In this document: positions 29,234-41,151 of the stretch, piece by piece
Position numbering within the stretch: the stretch's first letter is position 1
Layout of the letters: each line of letters opens with the position of its first letter
Assembly (NCBI RefSeq): GCF_020707215.1
Contig: NZ_JAJFET010000005.1
Span: 124,001 to 188,000, forward strand
Direction: 5' to 3'
From: Sphingomonas sp. PL-96
Lineage (GTDB): Bacteria; Pseudomonadota; Alphaproteobacteria; Sphingomonadales; Sphingomonadaceae
DNA: 64,000 nt
Made by a program: the position numbers and the translations under genes
The notes under the pieces: model-generated
What the model was told of the DNA's origin: nothing
The model's database searches: none
What the model saw: only the letters and a program-made list of their open reading frames with translations

Positions 29234-30136
29234 TCACTCCACCCAGTCGAGGCCGATGTCGCGATAGAGGGTACGGTCCTCCTCCCAGTCGGGCTTCACC
29301 TTGACGTGGAGGTAGAGGTGGACGCGCACGCCCATCACGCTCTGCAGCTCGGCCCGCGCCTTGGCGCCGATTTCCTTGATGCGGGTGCCGCCCTTGCCCA
29401 GCACGATCGCGCGCTGGCTCTTGCGCCCGACCAGGATCTGCTGGTGGATCTCGACCGACCCGTCCTCGCGCTCCTTGTAGAGCTCGGTATCGACTGCGAT
29501 CGCATAGGGCAGCTCGGCGTGGAGCTGGTGGTAGATCTGCTCGCGCGTCATTTCGGCCGCGAGCATGCGGTCGGTCGCGTCGGAGACCTGGTCCTCGGGG
29601 AAGTGCCACGGGCCCTCGGGCATACGGCCGGCGAGCGCGGCCTTCAGTTCCGGCACGCCGTCGCCGGTCTGGGCGCTGACAAAGAAGGTTTCGTCAAAGC
29701 CCATCTGCTCGTTGAGGCGCGCCGCATGGGTCAGCAGCCGCGGCTTGTCGGCGATGTCGACCTTGTTGAGGATGAGGAGCTTGGGCTCGCGGCGATGGGC
29801 CAGCCGCTCGGCGATGTCGGTGACCTTGGGGCCAAGTCCGCCCTTGGCATCGACCACGAACGCGATCGCATCGGCGCCCTCCGCCCCTTCCCACGCGGCG
29901 GCCACCATCGCCCGGTCGAGCCGGCGGCGCGGATCAAAGATGCCGGGCGTATCGACCAGCAGAAGCTGGGTATCGCCCTCGATCGCGATGCCCATCAGCC
30001 GGGTGCGCGTGGTCTGCGCCTTGGCGCTGGTGATCGCGACCTTCTGGCCAACCATGGCGTTGACCAGCGTGGACTTGCCCGCGTTGGGCGCGCCGACCAC
30101 GGCAACCAGGCCGCAGCGTTGGGAAGAAAGGTTCAT
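29234..30136 (-). CDS. era: GTPase Era
   Basis: Essential GTPase that binds 16S rRNA 3' end and supports 30S assembly. The 300-residue protein has G1 GAPNAGKST, G2 SAKAQTTRT, G3 DTPGIF, G4 NKVD and the C-terminal KH domain with IVLGKGGTRIKEIG. ATG at 30136 is preceded by CAGG seven bases upstream; an upstream TTG (30142) gives two more residues. It follows rnc, separated by 211 bp holding a palindromic repeat, in the usual lepB-rnc-era order. Confidence 0.95.
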   Translation of the reverse strand: MNLSSQRCGLVAVVGAPNAGKSTLVNAMVGQKVAITSAKAQTTRTRLMGIAIEGDTQLLLVDTPGIFDPRRRLDRAMVAAAWEGAEGADAIAFVVDAKGGLGPKVTDIAERLAHRREPKLLILNKVDIADKPRLLTHAARLNEQMGFDETFFVSAQTGDGVPELKAALAGRMPEGPWHFPEDQVSDATDRMLAAEMTREQIYHQLHAELPYAIAVDTELYKEREDGSVEIHQQILVGRKSQRAIVLGKGGTRIKEIGAKARAELQSVMGVRVHLYLHVKVKPDWEEDRTLYRDIGLDWVE

Positions 30137-30227
30137 GTGCAAGCCTGACGAAGAGGAAAAGGGAGAATGGGGGTGCGGCCCGCGCCGGTCAACGCAAGCC
30201 TAGAGCAGGATGGCTTCGAGCAGAACC

Positions 30228-30334
30228 GTCCGTGCTGAGTAGGGGCTGAGCGAAGTCGAAGCCCCGTATCGAAGCACGGGTGGCGGTCCTTCGATACGCC
30301 ATTTCGACTTCGCTCAATGGCTACTCAGGACAAA
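30228..30334. repeat. Dispersed palindromic repeat, family B, copy 2
   Basis: In the rnc-era spacer. Nested perfect arms: TGAGCGAAGTCGAA with TTCGACTTCGCTCA (14 bp) around GTATCGAAG with CTTCGATAC (9 bp), an extended cruciform-capable structure. Bases 30285-30322 match 3310-3347 exactly. Degenerate relatives are at 18185 and 42970. Confidence 0.75.
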
Positions 30335-30347
30335 CGGCGCGTTCTGA

Positions 30348-31019
30348 CTACCGTTCCAGCTGGCGCAACAGCGCCTTGGCGGCGGCGGTTTCGGCTTCCT
30401 GCTTCGACGTCCCCTGCGCGGACGCCTCGGCGAGTTTGCCGATCGCGACCTTTACCGTGAAGCGCGGGGCATGGCCGGGGCCGGAGCGGTCGACCACGGT
30501 ATATTCGGGCGGCCGCCGGTCGTGCGACGCGGCCCATTCCTGCAGCGCAGACTTGGGATGCTTGGGGGCGCGCACCTGAGTTTCGATGCGGTCAGCCCAG
30601 ATGCGGCGCACGAAGCTGCGCGTCGCCTCCAGCCCGGCCTCGAGGTAAAAGGCGCCGATCAGCGCCTCCATCACGTCGCCCAGCACATTGTCGCTTTGCG
30701 TCGCGCCGTCGTCACGAGCCTGCTTGCCGAGCCGCAGATGCGGCACCACGCCCAGCTCGCGCGCCAGCTCGGCACAGACGGCGCCGGTCACCAGTGCGTT
30801 GATACGCCGCGACAGCTTGCCCTCGGGCTCGTCCGGAAAGCGTTCGAACAGCCACTCGGCCATCAGCAGGCCGAGCACCCGGTCGCCCAGAAACTCGAGC
30901 CGTTCATAGCTGTCCCCGGCATGGCTGCCGTGCGTCAGCGCGCGTTCGAACGGCGGCAGCGGCAGACCGTCGCAGCCAAAGGTGTCGGCGAGCCAGGGGC
31001 TGAGAGGCGGCGTGCTCAG
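30348..31019 (-). CDS. rnc: Ribonuclease III, apparent CTG start
   Basis: Double-strand RNA endonuclease for rRNA and mRNA processing. The RNase III signature RLEFLGDRVLGLL (with catalytic acidics), DVMEALIGAFYLE and a C-terminal dsRNA-binding domain (PKSALQEWAASH to QEAETAAAKALL) are intact. No ATG, GTG or TTG lies upstream of the FERALTHGS segment in frame; the only start matching the family N-terminus and 4-bp overlap is CTG at 31019, within CTGA shared with the lepB stop. From it the protein has 223 residues, the usual size. Confidence 0.92.
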   Translation of the reverse strand: MSTPPLSPWLADTFGCDGLPLPPFERALTHGSHAGDSYERLEFLGDRVLGLLMAEWLFERFPDEPEGKLSRRINALVTGAVCAELARELGVVPHLRLGKQARDDGATQSDNVLGDVMEALIGAFYLEAGLEATRSFVRRIWADRIETQVRAPKHPKSALQEWAASHDRRPPEYTVVDRSGPGHAPRFTVKVAIGKLAEASAQGTSKQEAETAAAKALLRQLER

Positions 31020-31822
31020 AAGCCTTCCCCGATCCGGTCGAAGCGCGCCGCGCTCACCCAGGTCCAGGGCAGGAGCCACTGGGCGCTGCCGTCGGTGGAC
31101 CAGAAGTTCACCACCGCCTTGCCCTCCAGATTTTCCATCGGCACGAAACCGATGCCCTGGTTGGGCAGTGCGGGGAAGCGGCTGTCGGCGCTGTCGTCGC
31201 GATTGTCGCCCATCAGAAAGACATGGCCGGCCGGCACCTTGTAGACGCCCGTGTCGTCCGCCGCGGTGGTCGTCTGATCGAGCACGCGGTAGCGCTTGCC
31301 GTTGGGAAGCGTTTCTTCGAACTGCGGATAGCGGCAGATCGGCTTGCCGGCCGCGTCCTCGTCCTGGAATTCGAAGCGGCAGCCGAAATTGGGCGAGACC
31401 GGCAGCACGAAGTCGCCGATGCGCTGCTTTGGGATCGCTTTGCCGTTCAGGAACAGCTGGCCGTGCTGCATCTGCACGCTGTCGCCTGGCAGGCCGATGA
31501 CGCGCTTGACCCAATTGTCCTCGGCGGTCGGGGGCGCCTTGAACACCACCACGTCACCGCGCTCGGGCGTGCTGGCGAACACGCGTCCCGGGATCAGCGG
31601 CAGGCTCCACGGCAGACTGTGCCGCGAATAGCCGTAGTTCCACTTGGTGATGAACAGATAGTCGCCGATCAGCAGCCGCGGGAGCATCGACCCCGACGGA
31701 ATGTTGAAGGGCGAGAAGAAGAAGCTGCGGATCACGAACACGAAGATCGCGAGCTTCACGAAGAACAGCACCGTCTCGCGCAGTTCGGAGCGCGGAGCAC
31801 GGGCGGCGGGTTTGCTGGCCAT
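31016..31822 (-). CDS. lepB: Signal peptidase I
   Basis: Inner-membrane protease that removes signal peptides. The 268-residue protein starts MASKPAARAP at 31822, then one membrane helix (about 15-35). Catalytic serine is in IPSGSMLPRLLIGDYL and catalytic lysine in NWVKRVIGLPGD, followed by the GDNRDDSADSR conserved box. The frame continues upstream to 31924 without family similarity. It overlaps rnc; promoter probably in the 113 bp shared with pgi. Confidence 0.94.
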   Translation of the reverse strand: MASKPAARAPRSELRETVLFFVKLAIFVFVIRSFFFSPFNIPSGSMLPRLLIGDYLFITKWNYGYSRHSLPWSLPLIPGRVFASTPERGDVVVFKAPPTAEDNWVKRVIGLPGDSVQMQHGQLFLNGKAIPKQRIGDFVLPVSPNFGCRFEFQDEDAAGKPICRYPQFEETLPNGKRYRVLDQTTTAADDTGVYKVPAGHVFLMGDNRDDSADSRFPALPNQGIGFVPMENLEGKAVVNFWSTDGSAQWLLPWTWVSAARFDRIGEGF

Positions 31823-31935
31823 GGCGCATGCTGTGCGGGGGAGTCCAGCCCACGTCAAGCCGGCCTGTTGGGAGTAGCCGAGCGGCCTGTGCCGCGCTAG
31901 GTCGCCGCAGGACGACGGCTCCAAGGAGAATTTGC

Positions 31936-33435
31936 ATGACGGACACCGCCTGGCAGGCCGTGGAGGCCCTCAGCCCCAAGCCGCTGACCGAGTTGTTCGA
32001 AGCCGAGCCGAACCGGCTCGACGCGCTGACGCTCGACGTCTCGGGCATCCATTTCGACTGGTCCAAGACGCATCTCGACGCCGCCGGCCTCCAGGCGTTC
32101 GCGCAGCTGGCCGAAGCCGCCGGGCTTGCCGCACGCCGCGACGCGCTGTTCGCGGGCGAGGTCGTGAACGCGACCGAAGGCCGCGCCGCCGAGCACCCGG
32201 CCCAGCGCGGCGAGGGCAATCCGGAGACCGTGGCGCTGGCCCGCAGCTTCCACGCGCGTACCCGCGCGCTGATCGATGCGATCGAGGCGGATGCGCTTGG
32301 GCCCATCCGCCATGTGCTGCACGTCGGCATCGGCGGCTCGGCGCTCGGCCCCGACCTGCTGATGGATGCGCTCGGCCGCGACTCGGACCGCTATGACGTG
32401 GCGATCGTCTCGAACGTCGATGGCGTCGCGCTGGAAGAGGCGATCGAGGACTTCGATCCTGACGCCACGCTGCTGGTGATCGCGTCCAAGACCTTCACCA
32501 CCACCGAGACGATGCTGAACGCCGAAAGCGCGATCGGCTGGATGACCGAGAACGGCGTCGAGGATCCTTATGGCAAGGTGATCGCGCTGACCGCCAACCC
32601 CGAACAGGCGATCGAATGGGGCGTGGACGAGACTCGCGTGCTGCCCTTCTCCGAAAGCGTCGGCGGCCGCTATTCGCTGTGGTCGTCGATCGGCTTTCCG
32701 GCCGCGATCGGCCTTGGCTGGGACGTGTTCGAGGAGCTGCTGGAGGGCGCGGCCGAGATGGACCGCCACTTCCGCCTGTCGGAGCCGTTGCGCAACGCGC
32801 CGGTGCTCGCGGCCTTTGCCGACCTCTACTACACCCAGGTCCGCAAGGCGCAGACCCGCGCCACCTTCGCCTATGACGAGCGGCTGCGGCTGCTGCCCTC
32901 CTATCTCCAGCAGCTGGAGATGGAGTCGAACGGCAAGCGCGTGACCGCCGACGGCGCACCCGTCACCCGCCCGACCGCGCCGATTACCTGGGGTGGCGTC
33001 GGCACCGACGCGCAGCATGCGGTGTTCCAGCTGCTTCACCAGGGCACGCACCTGGTTCCGGTCGAGTTCGTCGCCGCGATCGAGGCCGGCGATTCGCTGA
33101 ACGAAGGCCATCACCGCCAGCTGCTGCTGAACGTGCTCGCCCAGGGCGCGGCGCTGATGGCCGGCCGCGGCAATGAGGACCAGGCGCGCGCCTATCCGGG
33201 CGACCGTCCGTCGTCGACGCTGCTGCTCGACCGGGTGGACGCACGCACGCTGGGCGCGCTGATCGCCTTTTACGAGCATCGCACCTTTGTCTCGGCGGTG
33301 CTGCTGGGCATCAACCCGTTCGACCAGTTCGGCGTCGAGCTCGGCAAGGAAATGGCCAAGGCGGCCGACAAGGGCGGCCAGGCGTTCGACGCGTCGACCA
33401 CCGACCTGCTGCGCCGCGCCGGGCTCGCGGGCTAA
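31936..33435 (+). CDS. pgi: Glucose-6-phosphate isomerase
   Basis: Interconverts glucose-6-phosphate and fructose-6-phosphate. The 499-residue protein has GIGGSALGPDL and the sugar-phosphate SIS motifs SKTFTTTETM, SVGGRYSLWSSIG and HQGTHLVPVEF, and NPFDQFGVELGK near the end. AAGGAG seven bases before ATG 31936 fixes the start. It is a monocistronic gene, with a hairpin after its stop before gor. Confidence 0.95.
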   Translation: MTDTAWQAVEALSPKPLTELFEAEPNRLDALTLDVSGIHFDWSKTHLDAAGLQAFAQLAEAAGLAARRDALFAGEVVNATEGRAAEHPAQRGEGNPETVALARSFHARTRALIDAIEADALGPIRHVLHVGIGGSALGPDLLMDALGRDSDRYDVAIVSNVDGVALEEAIEDFDPDATLLVIASKTFTTTETMLNAESAIGWMTENGVEDPYGKVIALTANPEQAIEWGVDETRVLPFSESVGGRYSLWSSIGFPAAIGLGWDVFEELLEGAAEMDRHFRLSEPLRNAPVLAAFADLYYTQVRKAQTRATFAYDERLRLLPSYLQQLEMESNGKRVTADGAPVTRPTAPITWGGVGTDAQHAVFQLLHQGTHLVPVEFVAAIEAGDSLNEGHHRQLLLNVLAQGAALMAGRGNEDQARAYPGDRPSSTLLLDRVDARTLGALIAFYEHRTFVSAVLLGINPFDQFGVELGKEMAKAADKGGQAFDASTTDLLRRAGLAG

Positions 33436-33449
33436 GCGCGCACCGTGGC

Positions 33450-33484
33450 CGGCGCGGGGGAGGCATTGCACCGCCCCCGCGCCG
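33450..33484 (+). terminator. Hairpin after pgi, possible terminator
   Basis: Perfect 11-bp stem CGGCGCGGGGG / CCCCCGCGCCG with a 13-base loop, 15 bases after the pgi stop and before gor. There is no T tract on its 3' side, so it may be a processing or stability element instead. Confidence 0.5.
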
Positions 33485-33550
33485 ACCACACGTTTACAGG
33501 CGCACTTCTTTCGCGGGCAATCCCCGCGCCCCTTCCTGCAGGCGAGCATC

Positions 33551-34900
33551 ATGGCTGATTACGACTACGACCTCTTTGTCATCGGCGCCGGTTCGGGCGG
33601 GGTGCGCGCCGCGCGCGTTTCCGCCGCCCATGGTGCCAAGGTGGCGATCGCGGAGGAGTATCGGGTCGGCGGCACCTGCGTGATCCGCGGCTGCGTGCCC
33701 AAGAAGCTGCTCGTCTATGGCGCGCACTTCGCCGAGGATCTGCGGGACGCCAAGCAGTTCGGCTGGGACGTGCCGGAGCCGTGCAACTTCAGCTGGCCGC
33801 GGTTGCGCGACAATGTGCTCAGCGAAGTCGACCGGATCAACGGCGCCTACACCTCCACGCTGACCAACCACGGCGTCGAGATCATCGGCGAACGCGCGAC
33901 CGTCTCCGGCCCGCATTCCGTCAAGCTGGCGTCCGGCCGCACCATCACGGCGGGCAAGATCCTGGTGGCGGTCGGCGCGCGTCCGGCGATCCCGGTCTTC
34001 GACGGCCATGAGCATGGCATCACCTCCAACGAGGCATTCCACCTCGATGCCGTGCCCAAGCGTATCCTGATCGCCGGCGCCGGCTATATCGCCAATGAAT
34101 TCGCTGGAATCTTCAACGAGTTCGGCAGCAAGGTCACGCTGATCAATCGCAGCGACGTGATCCTGCGCGGCTATGACGAGAGCATCCGCGACCGGCTGCT
34201 CCAGATCTCGATGCTCAAGGGCATCGACTTTCGCTTCAACGCCGAGTTCGAACGCATCGAAAAGGGCGCGGACGGCTGCCTGACCGTCACCATGTCCAAC
34301 CATGAGCCGATCACCGTCGACTGCGTGATGTTCGCAACCGGCCGCGTACCGAACACCGAGGGGCTCGGGCTGGAGACCGCCGGCATCAAGCTCGACGACA
34401 AGGGCGCGATCGAGGTCGACGAGGACAGCAGGTCGAGCTGCGACAGCATCTATGCGGTGGGCGACGTCACCAATCGCGTGCAGCTGACCCCCGTGGCGAT
34501 CCGCGAGGGGCAGGCGTTCGCCGACACGGTGTTCGGCGGCAAGCCGCACCGGGTCGACTATGAGAACATCCCCTCCGCCGTGTTCAGCCACCCGCCGATG
34601 GCCGGTGTCGGCCTGACCGAGGCGCAGGCCAAGACCAAGCTCGGCTCGGTCAAGGTCTACCAGTCCGACTTCCGCCCGATGAAGAACGTGCTGGCCGGCC
34701 GCAACGAGCGCGCGCTCTACAAGATGATCTGCGAGAGCGAGACCGGCCGTGTCGTCGGCCTGCACATGATCGGCCCGGATTCGCCCGAGATCCTGCAGGC
34801 GGCGGCCGTGGCGGTGAAGGCCGGCCTCACCAAGGACGCGTTCGACCAGACGGTGGCGTTGCACCCGAGCATGGCTGAGGAACTGGTGCTGATGCGCTGA
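33551..34900 (+). CDS. gor: Glutathione-disulfide reductase
   Basis: FAD/NADPH enzyme that keeps glutathione reduced. The 449-residue protein has the FAD loop VIGAGSGGVRAARV, redox pair in GGTCVIRGCVPKK, NADPH-side ILIAGAGYIANEFAG, SIYAVGDVTNR and the C-terminal active-site HPSMAEE with the proton-relay histidine. ATG at 33551. It follows pgi by 115 bp and precedes a family A repeat. Confidence 0.94.
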   Translation: MADYDYDLFVIGAGSGGVRAARVSAAHGAKVAIAEEYRVGGTCVIRGCVPKKLLVYGAHFAEDLRDAKQFGWDVPEPCNFSWPRLRDNVLSEVDRINGAYTSTLTNHGVEIIGERATVSGPHSVKLASGRTITAGKILVAVGARPAIPVFDGHEHGITSNEAFHLDAVPKRILIAGAGYIANEFAGIFNEFGSKVTLINRSDVILRGYDESIRDRLLQISMLKGIDFRFNAEFERIEKGADGCLTVTMSNHEPITVDCVMFATGRVPNTEGLGLETAGIKLDDKGAIEVDEDSRSSCDSIYAVGDVTNRVQLTPVAIREGQAFADTVFGGKPHRVDYENIPSAVFSHPPMAGVGLTEAQAKTKLGSVKVYQSDFRPMKNVLAGRNERALYKMICESETGRVVGLHMIGPDSPEILQAAAVAVKAGLTKDAFDQTVALHPSMAEELVLMR

Positions 34901-34924
34901 GGCGGGCACCCTCCGCGCGGGTAC

Positions 34925-35007
34925 CCCCGCGCAGGCCGGGATCCAGGGCTACGCAGGACCAGGCTAGCGTGTGGAACCCCGTGCTCCCGCCTTCGCGGGA
35001 GCACGGG
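34925..35007. repeat. REP-like composite repeat, family A, copy 2
   Basis: CGCGCAGGCCGGGATCCAGGGC segment around 34929 followed by a perfect 13-bp hairpin CCCGTGCTCCCGC / GCGGGAGCACGGG (34978-34990 and 34995-35007). Lies between the converging gor and symporter genes and may also end both transcripts. Confidence 0.7.
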
Positions 35008-35028
35008 AAGAATGAGCGGGTCGGTGCT

Positions 35029-36315
35029 CTAGCGAACCTGCACCGCCTCCCCTCCCGAGAGCAGCGCATCCGTCTCGGTCCGCACCGACCCGCCCGCGAC
35101 CCGCTCCGAGATCACGCTGGTCACCGCCAGGTTCATGGTCACGTTGCCAAGCGTGCGGACGAGGTCGGGAAAGGTCTCCACCGCCACCAGCAGCGCGAGC
35201 GGCTCGACGGGCACGCCCATCGCCACGCCGATCGGCGCGATCGAGGAGACGAAGCTGATCTGACCCGGCAGGCTTGCCGCGCCCATGGTCGTGATCGCGC
35301 CCGCGGCGATGCCCGCCGCGATCTGCCCGGCGCCGAGCTCGACGCCGAACACATGCGCGACATAAACGGCGACCGCGACGTTCATCGCAGGACCCGTCGC
35401 CCGGAACAGCGCCACCGCCATCGGCAGCACTACGCCAGAGGTGGCGACGGGCACCCCCGCCTCCTCCGATCCGCGCAGCATCGCCGGCAGCGAGGCGAGC
35501 GAGGACTGGGTGCTGATCGCCACCGCCTGGGCCGGCGCGGTCGCGCGCAGGAAGCGGCCGAGCGGCACGCGCCCGCCGAACATCGCCAACGGATAGGCGA
35601 GCAGCCACACCACCATGCCGACCGCCATCACGATCAGCACATAATGGACGAGCGCCCCGAAGGCCGCGGTGCCGGCGCGCGCGCCGACCACATAGCCGAG
35701 GGCGAACACGCCGATCGGCCCCAGCCACAGCACCCAGTTGATCACGATCAGCATCGTGTCCGCCAGCCCCTGAAACAGCCGCACCAGCAGCTGGCGCGGC
35801 TCGCTGCCCAGCCGGGTGAGCGCAAAGGCGAACACCAGCGTGAACAGGATCAGCGGCAGGAACTGGTCGTTCGCCGCAGCCGCGACCGGATTGGTCGGCA
35901 CGATGGCGACCAGGAACTGGGTAAAGGGCGGCACCTCGGCACTCGGCCCAGCCTGGCCAAAGGTGGTCCGCAGCGCGGCGGCCGCGGTGTCCGACAGCGG
36001 AAACCAGTCGAGCAGCCCCAGCGTCACGCCGGCCCCCAGCGCCGAAAAGCTCCACAGCAGCACGACGAACAGCAGGATCGAGCGTGTCGCGATGCGGCCG
36101 GCGCGTGCCGCCTCGGCGGTCTGGGCGACGCCGGTCACCAGCAGCGCCACCACCAGCGGTACGATCGTCATGCGCAGCGCGTTGAGCCAGGCGGTACCGA
36201 TCGGCTCCGCCACGCCGATGCCGGCAATCGCCGCATCCGGCGCCTGCGACGCGAGGATCACCCCCAGCGCCAGCCCGGCCACCAGTCCCACAAGAATACG
36301 CGCCGCTTGCGACAT
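35029..36315 (-). CDS. Dicarboxylate/amino acid:cation symporter (DAACS family)
   Basis: A 428-residue inner-membrane secondary transporter. It has eight hydrophobic helices and re-entrant loops, with the family's serine-rich loop [13 protein letters not shown] and the conserved [24 protein letters not shown] near the C-terminus in place of the substrate/cation NxxxTD motif. Typical DctA/GltP members carry malate, fumarate, glutamate or aspartate with Na+ or H+. The substrate is unclear. It diverges from glmM across 71 bp. Confidence 0.9.
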   Translation of the reverse strand: MSQAARILVGLVAGLALGVILASQAPDAAIAGIGVAEPIGTAWLNALRMTIVPLVVALLVTGVAQTAEAARAGRIATRSILLFVVLLWSFSALGAGVTLGLLDWFPLSDTAAAALRTTFGQAGPSAEVPPFTQFLVAIVPTNPVAAAANDQFLPLILFTLVFAFALTRLGSEPRQLLVRLFQGLADTMLIVINWVLWLGPIGVFALGYVVGARAGTAAFGALVHYVLIVMAVGMVVWLLAYPLAMFGGRVPLGRFLRATAPAQAVAISTQSSLASLPAMLRGSEEAGVPVATSGVVLPMAVALFRATGPAMNVAVAVYVAHVFGVELGAGQIAAGIAAGAITTMGAASLPGQISFVSSIAPIGVAMGVPVEPLALLVAVETFPDLVRTLGNVTMNLAVTSVISERVAGGSVRTETDALLSGGEAVQVR

Positions 36316-36386
36316 GCTCGCCCTTTATCAAAACGCGCGCTATCCACGCGCGACGAAAGCGGCACAACCTGAGGGCAGCTGAGCCG

Positions 36387-37727
36387 ATGGCAAGAAAATA
36401 TTTCGGTACGGACGGGATTCGCGGCGCCACCAATTGCGCGCCGATGACTGCGGCGATGGCGATGAAGGTCGGCATGGCCGCCGGGGCCCACTTCCTGCGC
36501 GGCGACCATCGTCATCGCGTCGTGATCGGGAAGGATACCCGCCTGTCGGGCTATATGCTCGAAAACGCGCTTGTCGCGGGCTTCACTTCGGTCGGCATGG
36601 ATGTGGTGCTGGTGGGGCCGATGCCCACCCCGGCGGTGGCGATGCTCACCACCTCGATGCGCGCCGACCTGGGCGTGATGATTTCGGCCAGCCACAATCC
36701 CTATGCGGACAACGGCATCAAGCTGTTCGGGCCGGACGGCTTCAAACTCTCGGACGCGGACGAAGCCGCGATCGAGGCGCTGATCGACGGCGAGGTGGCA
36801 CTCGCACCCTCCGAAGAGATCGGTCGCGCCCGCCGCGTCGAGGACGCGCGCGGCCGCTACATCCACTTCGCCAAGGCGACCTTTCCGGAAAACCTGCGCC
36901 TCGACGGGCTCAAGGTCGTGATCGATTGCGCGAACGGCGCCGCCTATCAGGTCGCCCCCTCCGCCCTGTGGGAGCTGGGCGCCGACGTGATCGCGATCGG
37001 CGTTACGCCCAACGGCAAGAACATCAACGACGGGGTCGGCTCGACCGCGCCCGCACTGCTCGCGGAGACCGTGGTCGCGTCCGGCGCGGCGATCGGTATC
37101 GCACTCGACGGCGATGCCGACCGGCTGATCGTGGTGGACGAGACCGGCCGCGTGGTGGACGGCGACCAGCTGATGGCCACCATCGCCGCCGGCTGGGCAC
37201 GGCAGGGGCGGCTGAAAGGCGGCGGTCTGGTCACGACCGTCATGTCCAACCTGGGGCTCGAACGGCACTTGGCGGCACAGGGCCTGGGCATGGTCCGCAC
37301 CAAGGTTGGCGACCGCCATGTTCTCGAGAAGATGCGCGCATCCGGCTACAATGTCGGCGGCGAGCAGTCGGGCCACATCATCCTGTCCGATTATGCGACG
37401 ACGGGCGACGGGCTGGTCGCAGCTCTTCAGGTGCTCGCCGAAGTCACCCGCGCGGGTGCGCCGGCCAGCGAAGTGCTGCACCGCTTCGATCCGCTTCCCC
37501 AATTGCTGCGCAACGTGCGCTTTTCGGGCGGCAAGCCGCTCGAGCACCCGCGTGTCACCGAGACCATCGCTGCGGCCGAGGCCGAGCTGGCCGAGCGCGG
37601 CCGGCTGGTGATCCGCCCGTCCGGCACCGAGCCGGTAATCCGGGTGATGGCCGAGGGCGACGACCGCGCGCAGGTGGAGGCGGTGGTCACCCGCATCTGC
37701 GACGCCGTGCAGAAGGCGGCCGCCTGA
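36387..37727 (+). CDS. glmM: Phosphoglucosamine mutase
   Basis: Converts glucosamine-6-phosphate to glucosamine-1-phosphate for UDP-GlcNAc and peptidoglycan. Residues: YFGTDGIRG at the start, phospho-serine loop [14 protein letters not shown] (about residue 100), metal loop DGDADR and [12 protein letters not shown] at the end. Length 446 is normal. Its stop overlaps the next start (TGATG), so glmM leads a DUF1272-thiD-rnhB operon. Confidence 0.95.
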   Translation: MARKYFGTDGIRGATNCAPMTAAMAMKVGMAAGAHFLRGDHRHRVVIGKDTRLSGYMLENALVAGFTSVGMDVVLVGPMPTPAVAMLTTSMRADLGVMISASHNPYADNGIKLFGPDGFKLSDADEAAIEALIDGEVALAPSEEIGRARRVEDARGRYIHFAKATFPENLRLDGLKVVIDCANGAAYQVAPSALWELGADVIAIGVTPNGKNINDGVGSTAPALLAETVVASGAAIGIALDGDADRLIVVDETGRVVDGDQLMATIAAGWARQGRLKGGGLVTTVMSNLGLERHLAAQGLGMVRTKVGDRHVLEKMRASGYNVGGEQSGHIILSDYATTGDGLVAALQVLAEVTRAGAPASEVLHRFDPLPQLLRNVRFSGGKPLEHPRVTETIAAAEAELAERGRLVIRPSGTEPVIRVMAEGDDRAQVEAVVTRICDAVQKAAA

Positions 37728-37951
37728 TGCTGGAGATGCGTCCCGATTGCGAGCGCTGCGGCATGGACCTGCCCCCCAACCAGGGCGGCGCGTTCATCTG
37801 CTCGTTCGAATGCACCTTCTGCGCCGAATGCGCGGACGAGCTGGACGAGCACTGCCCCAATTGCGGCGGCGAGCTGCTCGACCGCCCGGCGCGCGTGGGC
37901 AAGGCGCTCAAGGACCATCCTGCCTCCACGACACGGCGGCACGCGGCGTGA
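37727..37951 (+). CDS. DUF1272 zinc-binding protein
   Basis: A 74-residue cysteine-rich protein. The DUF1272 pattern [17 protein letters not shown] is followed by SFECTFCAECA and HCPNCGGEL, giving two or three C-x2-C pairs that should bind zinc. Function unknown. The start overlaps the glmM stop by one base (TGATG). Confidence 0.85.
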   Translation: MLEMRPDCERCGMDLPPNQGGAFICSFECTFCAECADELDEHCPNCGGELLDRPARVGKALKDHPASTTRRHAA

Positions 37952-37953
37952 CG

Positions 37954-39133
37954 ATGCCGCGCATCCTGATCGTCGCCGGGTCCGATTCAGGCGGCGGCGC
38001 CGGCATCCAGGCGGACCTGAAGACCGTCACCATGCTCGGCGGCCATGGCATGACCGCGATCACCGCGATCACCGCGCAGAACACGCTCGGCGTCGACGGC
38101 GTGCATCCGATCCCGAACGACATGGTGCTGGCGCAGATCGATTCGGTCGTCTCCGACATCGGCGTCGACGTGATCAAGATCGGCATGATCGGATCCGCTC
38201 GCACCGCGCTCGCGCTCGCCGAGCGGCTGGAGCAGCTGCCGGGCGTGCCGGTGGTGTTCGATCCCGTCATGGTCGCGAGCAGCGGCGCCCGGCTGGCGGA
38301 TGCCGCCACCATCGCCGCCTTCGAGCGGCTGATGGACCGCGCCACGCTGGTCACCCCGAACATCCCCGAGTTGGAAGCCCTCGCGGACGCGCCGCTTGCG
38401 ACGGTGGAGGCACGGGCCGAGGCGGCGCGCCGGCTTGCCACCGCCCACGGGTGCGCGGTGCTCGCCAAGGGCGGGCATGACGATGGTCCGACCGTGGTCG
38501 ACCGGCTCTACCCTGCCGAACCGGGCGGGCCGCCGGTCGTCGAATGGAGCGATCCGCGCATCGACAGCGCCGCGACGCACGGCACCGGCTGCACGCTGTC
38601 GACCGCCATCGCCTGCGGCCTCGCCGGCGAGTGGAGCCTGACCGAAGCGGTGGCACGCGCGCGCCGCTTCGTGCGCATCGCGATGCTGGGGGCCGAGCCG
38701 CTCGGCGACGGCCACGGCCCGATGGCGCAGCAGGGCGTCCGGCTCGACCTCAACGCCAGCCGCTGGTCGCCGATGCTCAACCAGGTGACGGTGCCCGCGA
38801 CCGACCTCGCCGCAAGCGAGCGTTTCTACCGCATGCTGGGCCTGCGCCAGATCGTCCGCTCCAGCCGGCGCTATGCGCGATTCGAGAGCGAGGGGGGCGC
38901 GACCTTTTCGATCGAGATGGTCGAGGGCGCCGACCGCCCCACCGTTTATTTCGAGGTCGGCGACCTCGACATTGCCGTCCGCTACCTGCGCCAGCAGGGT
39001 ATCGCCTTTAACCAGGAACCGACCGAGCAGCCCTGGGGCTGGCGCGAGGCGCGGCTCACCGATCCTGCGGGCAATTCCGTCTGCCTCTATCAGGCTGGCG
39101 AGATGCGGCGGTTTCCGCCATGGCGCATCGCAA

Positions 39134-39141
<8 letters not shown>
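37954..39141 (+). CDS. thiD: Fusion of HMP-phosphate kinase ThiD and a VOC (glyoxalase-like) domain
   Basis: The first ~265 residues are ThiD (phosphorylates hydroxymethylpyrimidine and its monophosphate for thiamine): GSDSGGGAGIQADLKT, VFDPVMVASSG, and ATHGTGCTLSTA. Without any stop codon the same frame continues as about 120 residues of a VOC/glyoxalase-like domain (MLNQVTVPATDLAASERFY to DPAGNSVCLYQ). A GTG at 37948 overlapping the DUF1272 stop (GTGA) is an alternative start. VOC domains bind metal or small ligands; the attached one has no obvious thiamine role. The 3' end overlaps rnhB by eight bases. Confidence 0.85.
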
Positions 39142-41054
<1,913 letters not shown>

Positions 41055-41078
41055 GGGTGGGCGACGACACATAGAACC

Positions 41079-41104
41079 CGTGCTCCTGCTTTCGCAGAAG
41101 CACG
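41079..41104. repeat. REP-like hairpin, family A, partial copy 3
   Basis: CGTGCTCCTGC / GCAGAAGCACG around a TTTC loop with one mismatch, in the 97-bp ccrM-folP spacer. Same core as the other family A hairpins but without the CCTGCGCAGG companion. Confidence 0.6.
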
Positions 41105-41151
41105 ACGTTGGCACCGTTGCAGCCCGACCGACACTGCGCGAAAGCGGGGGC

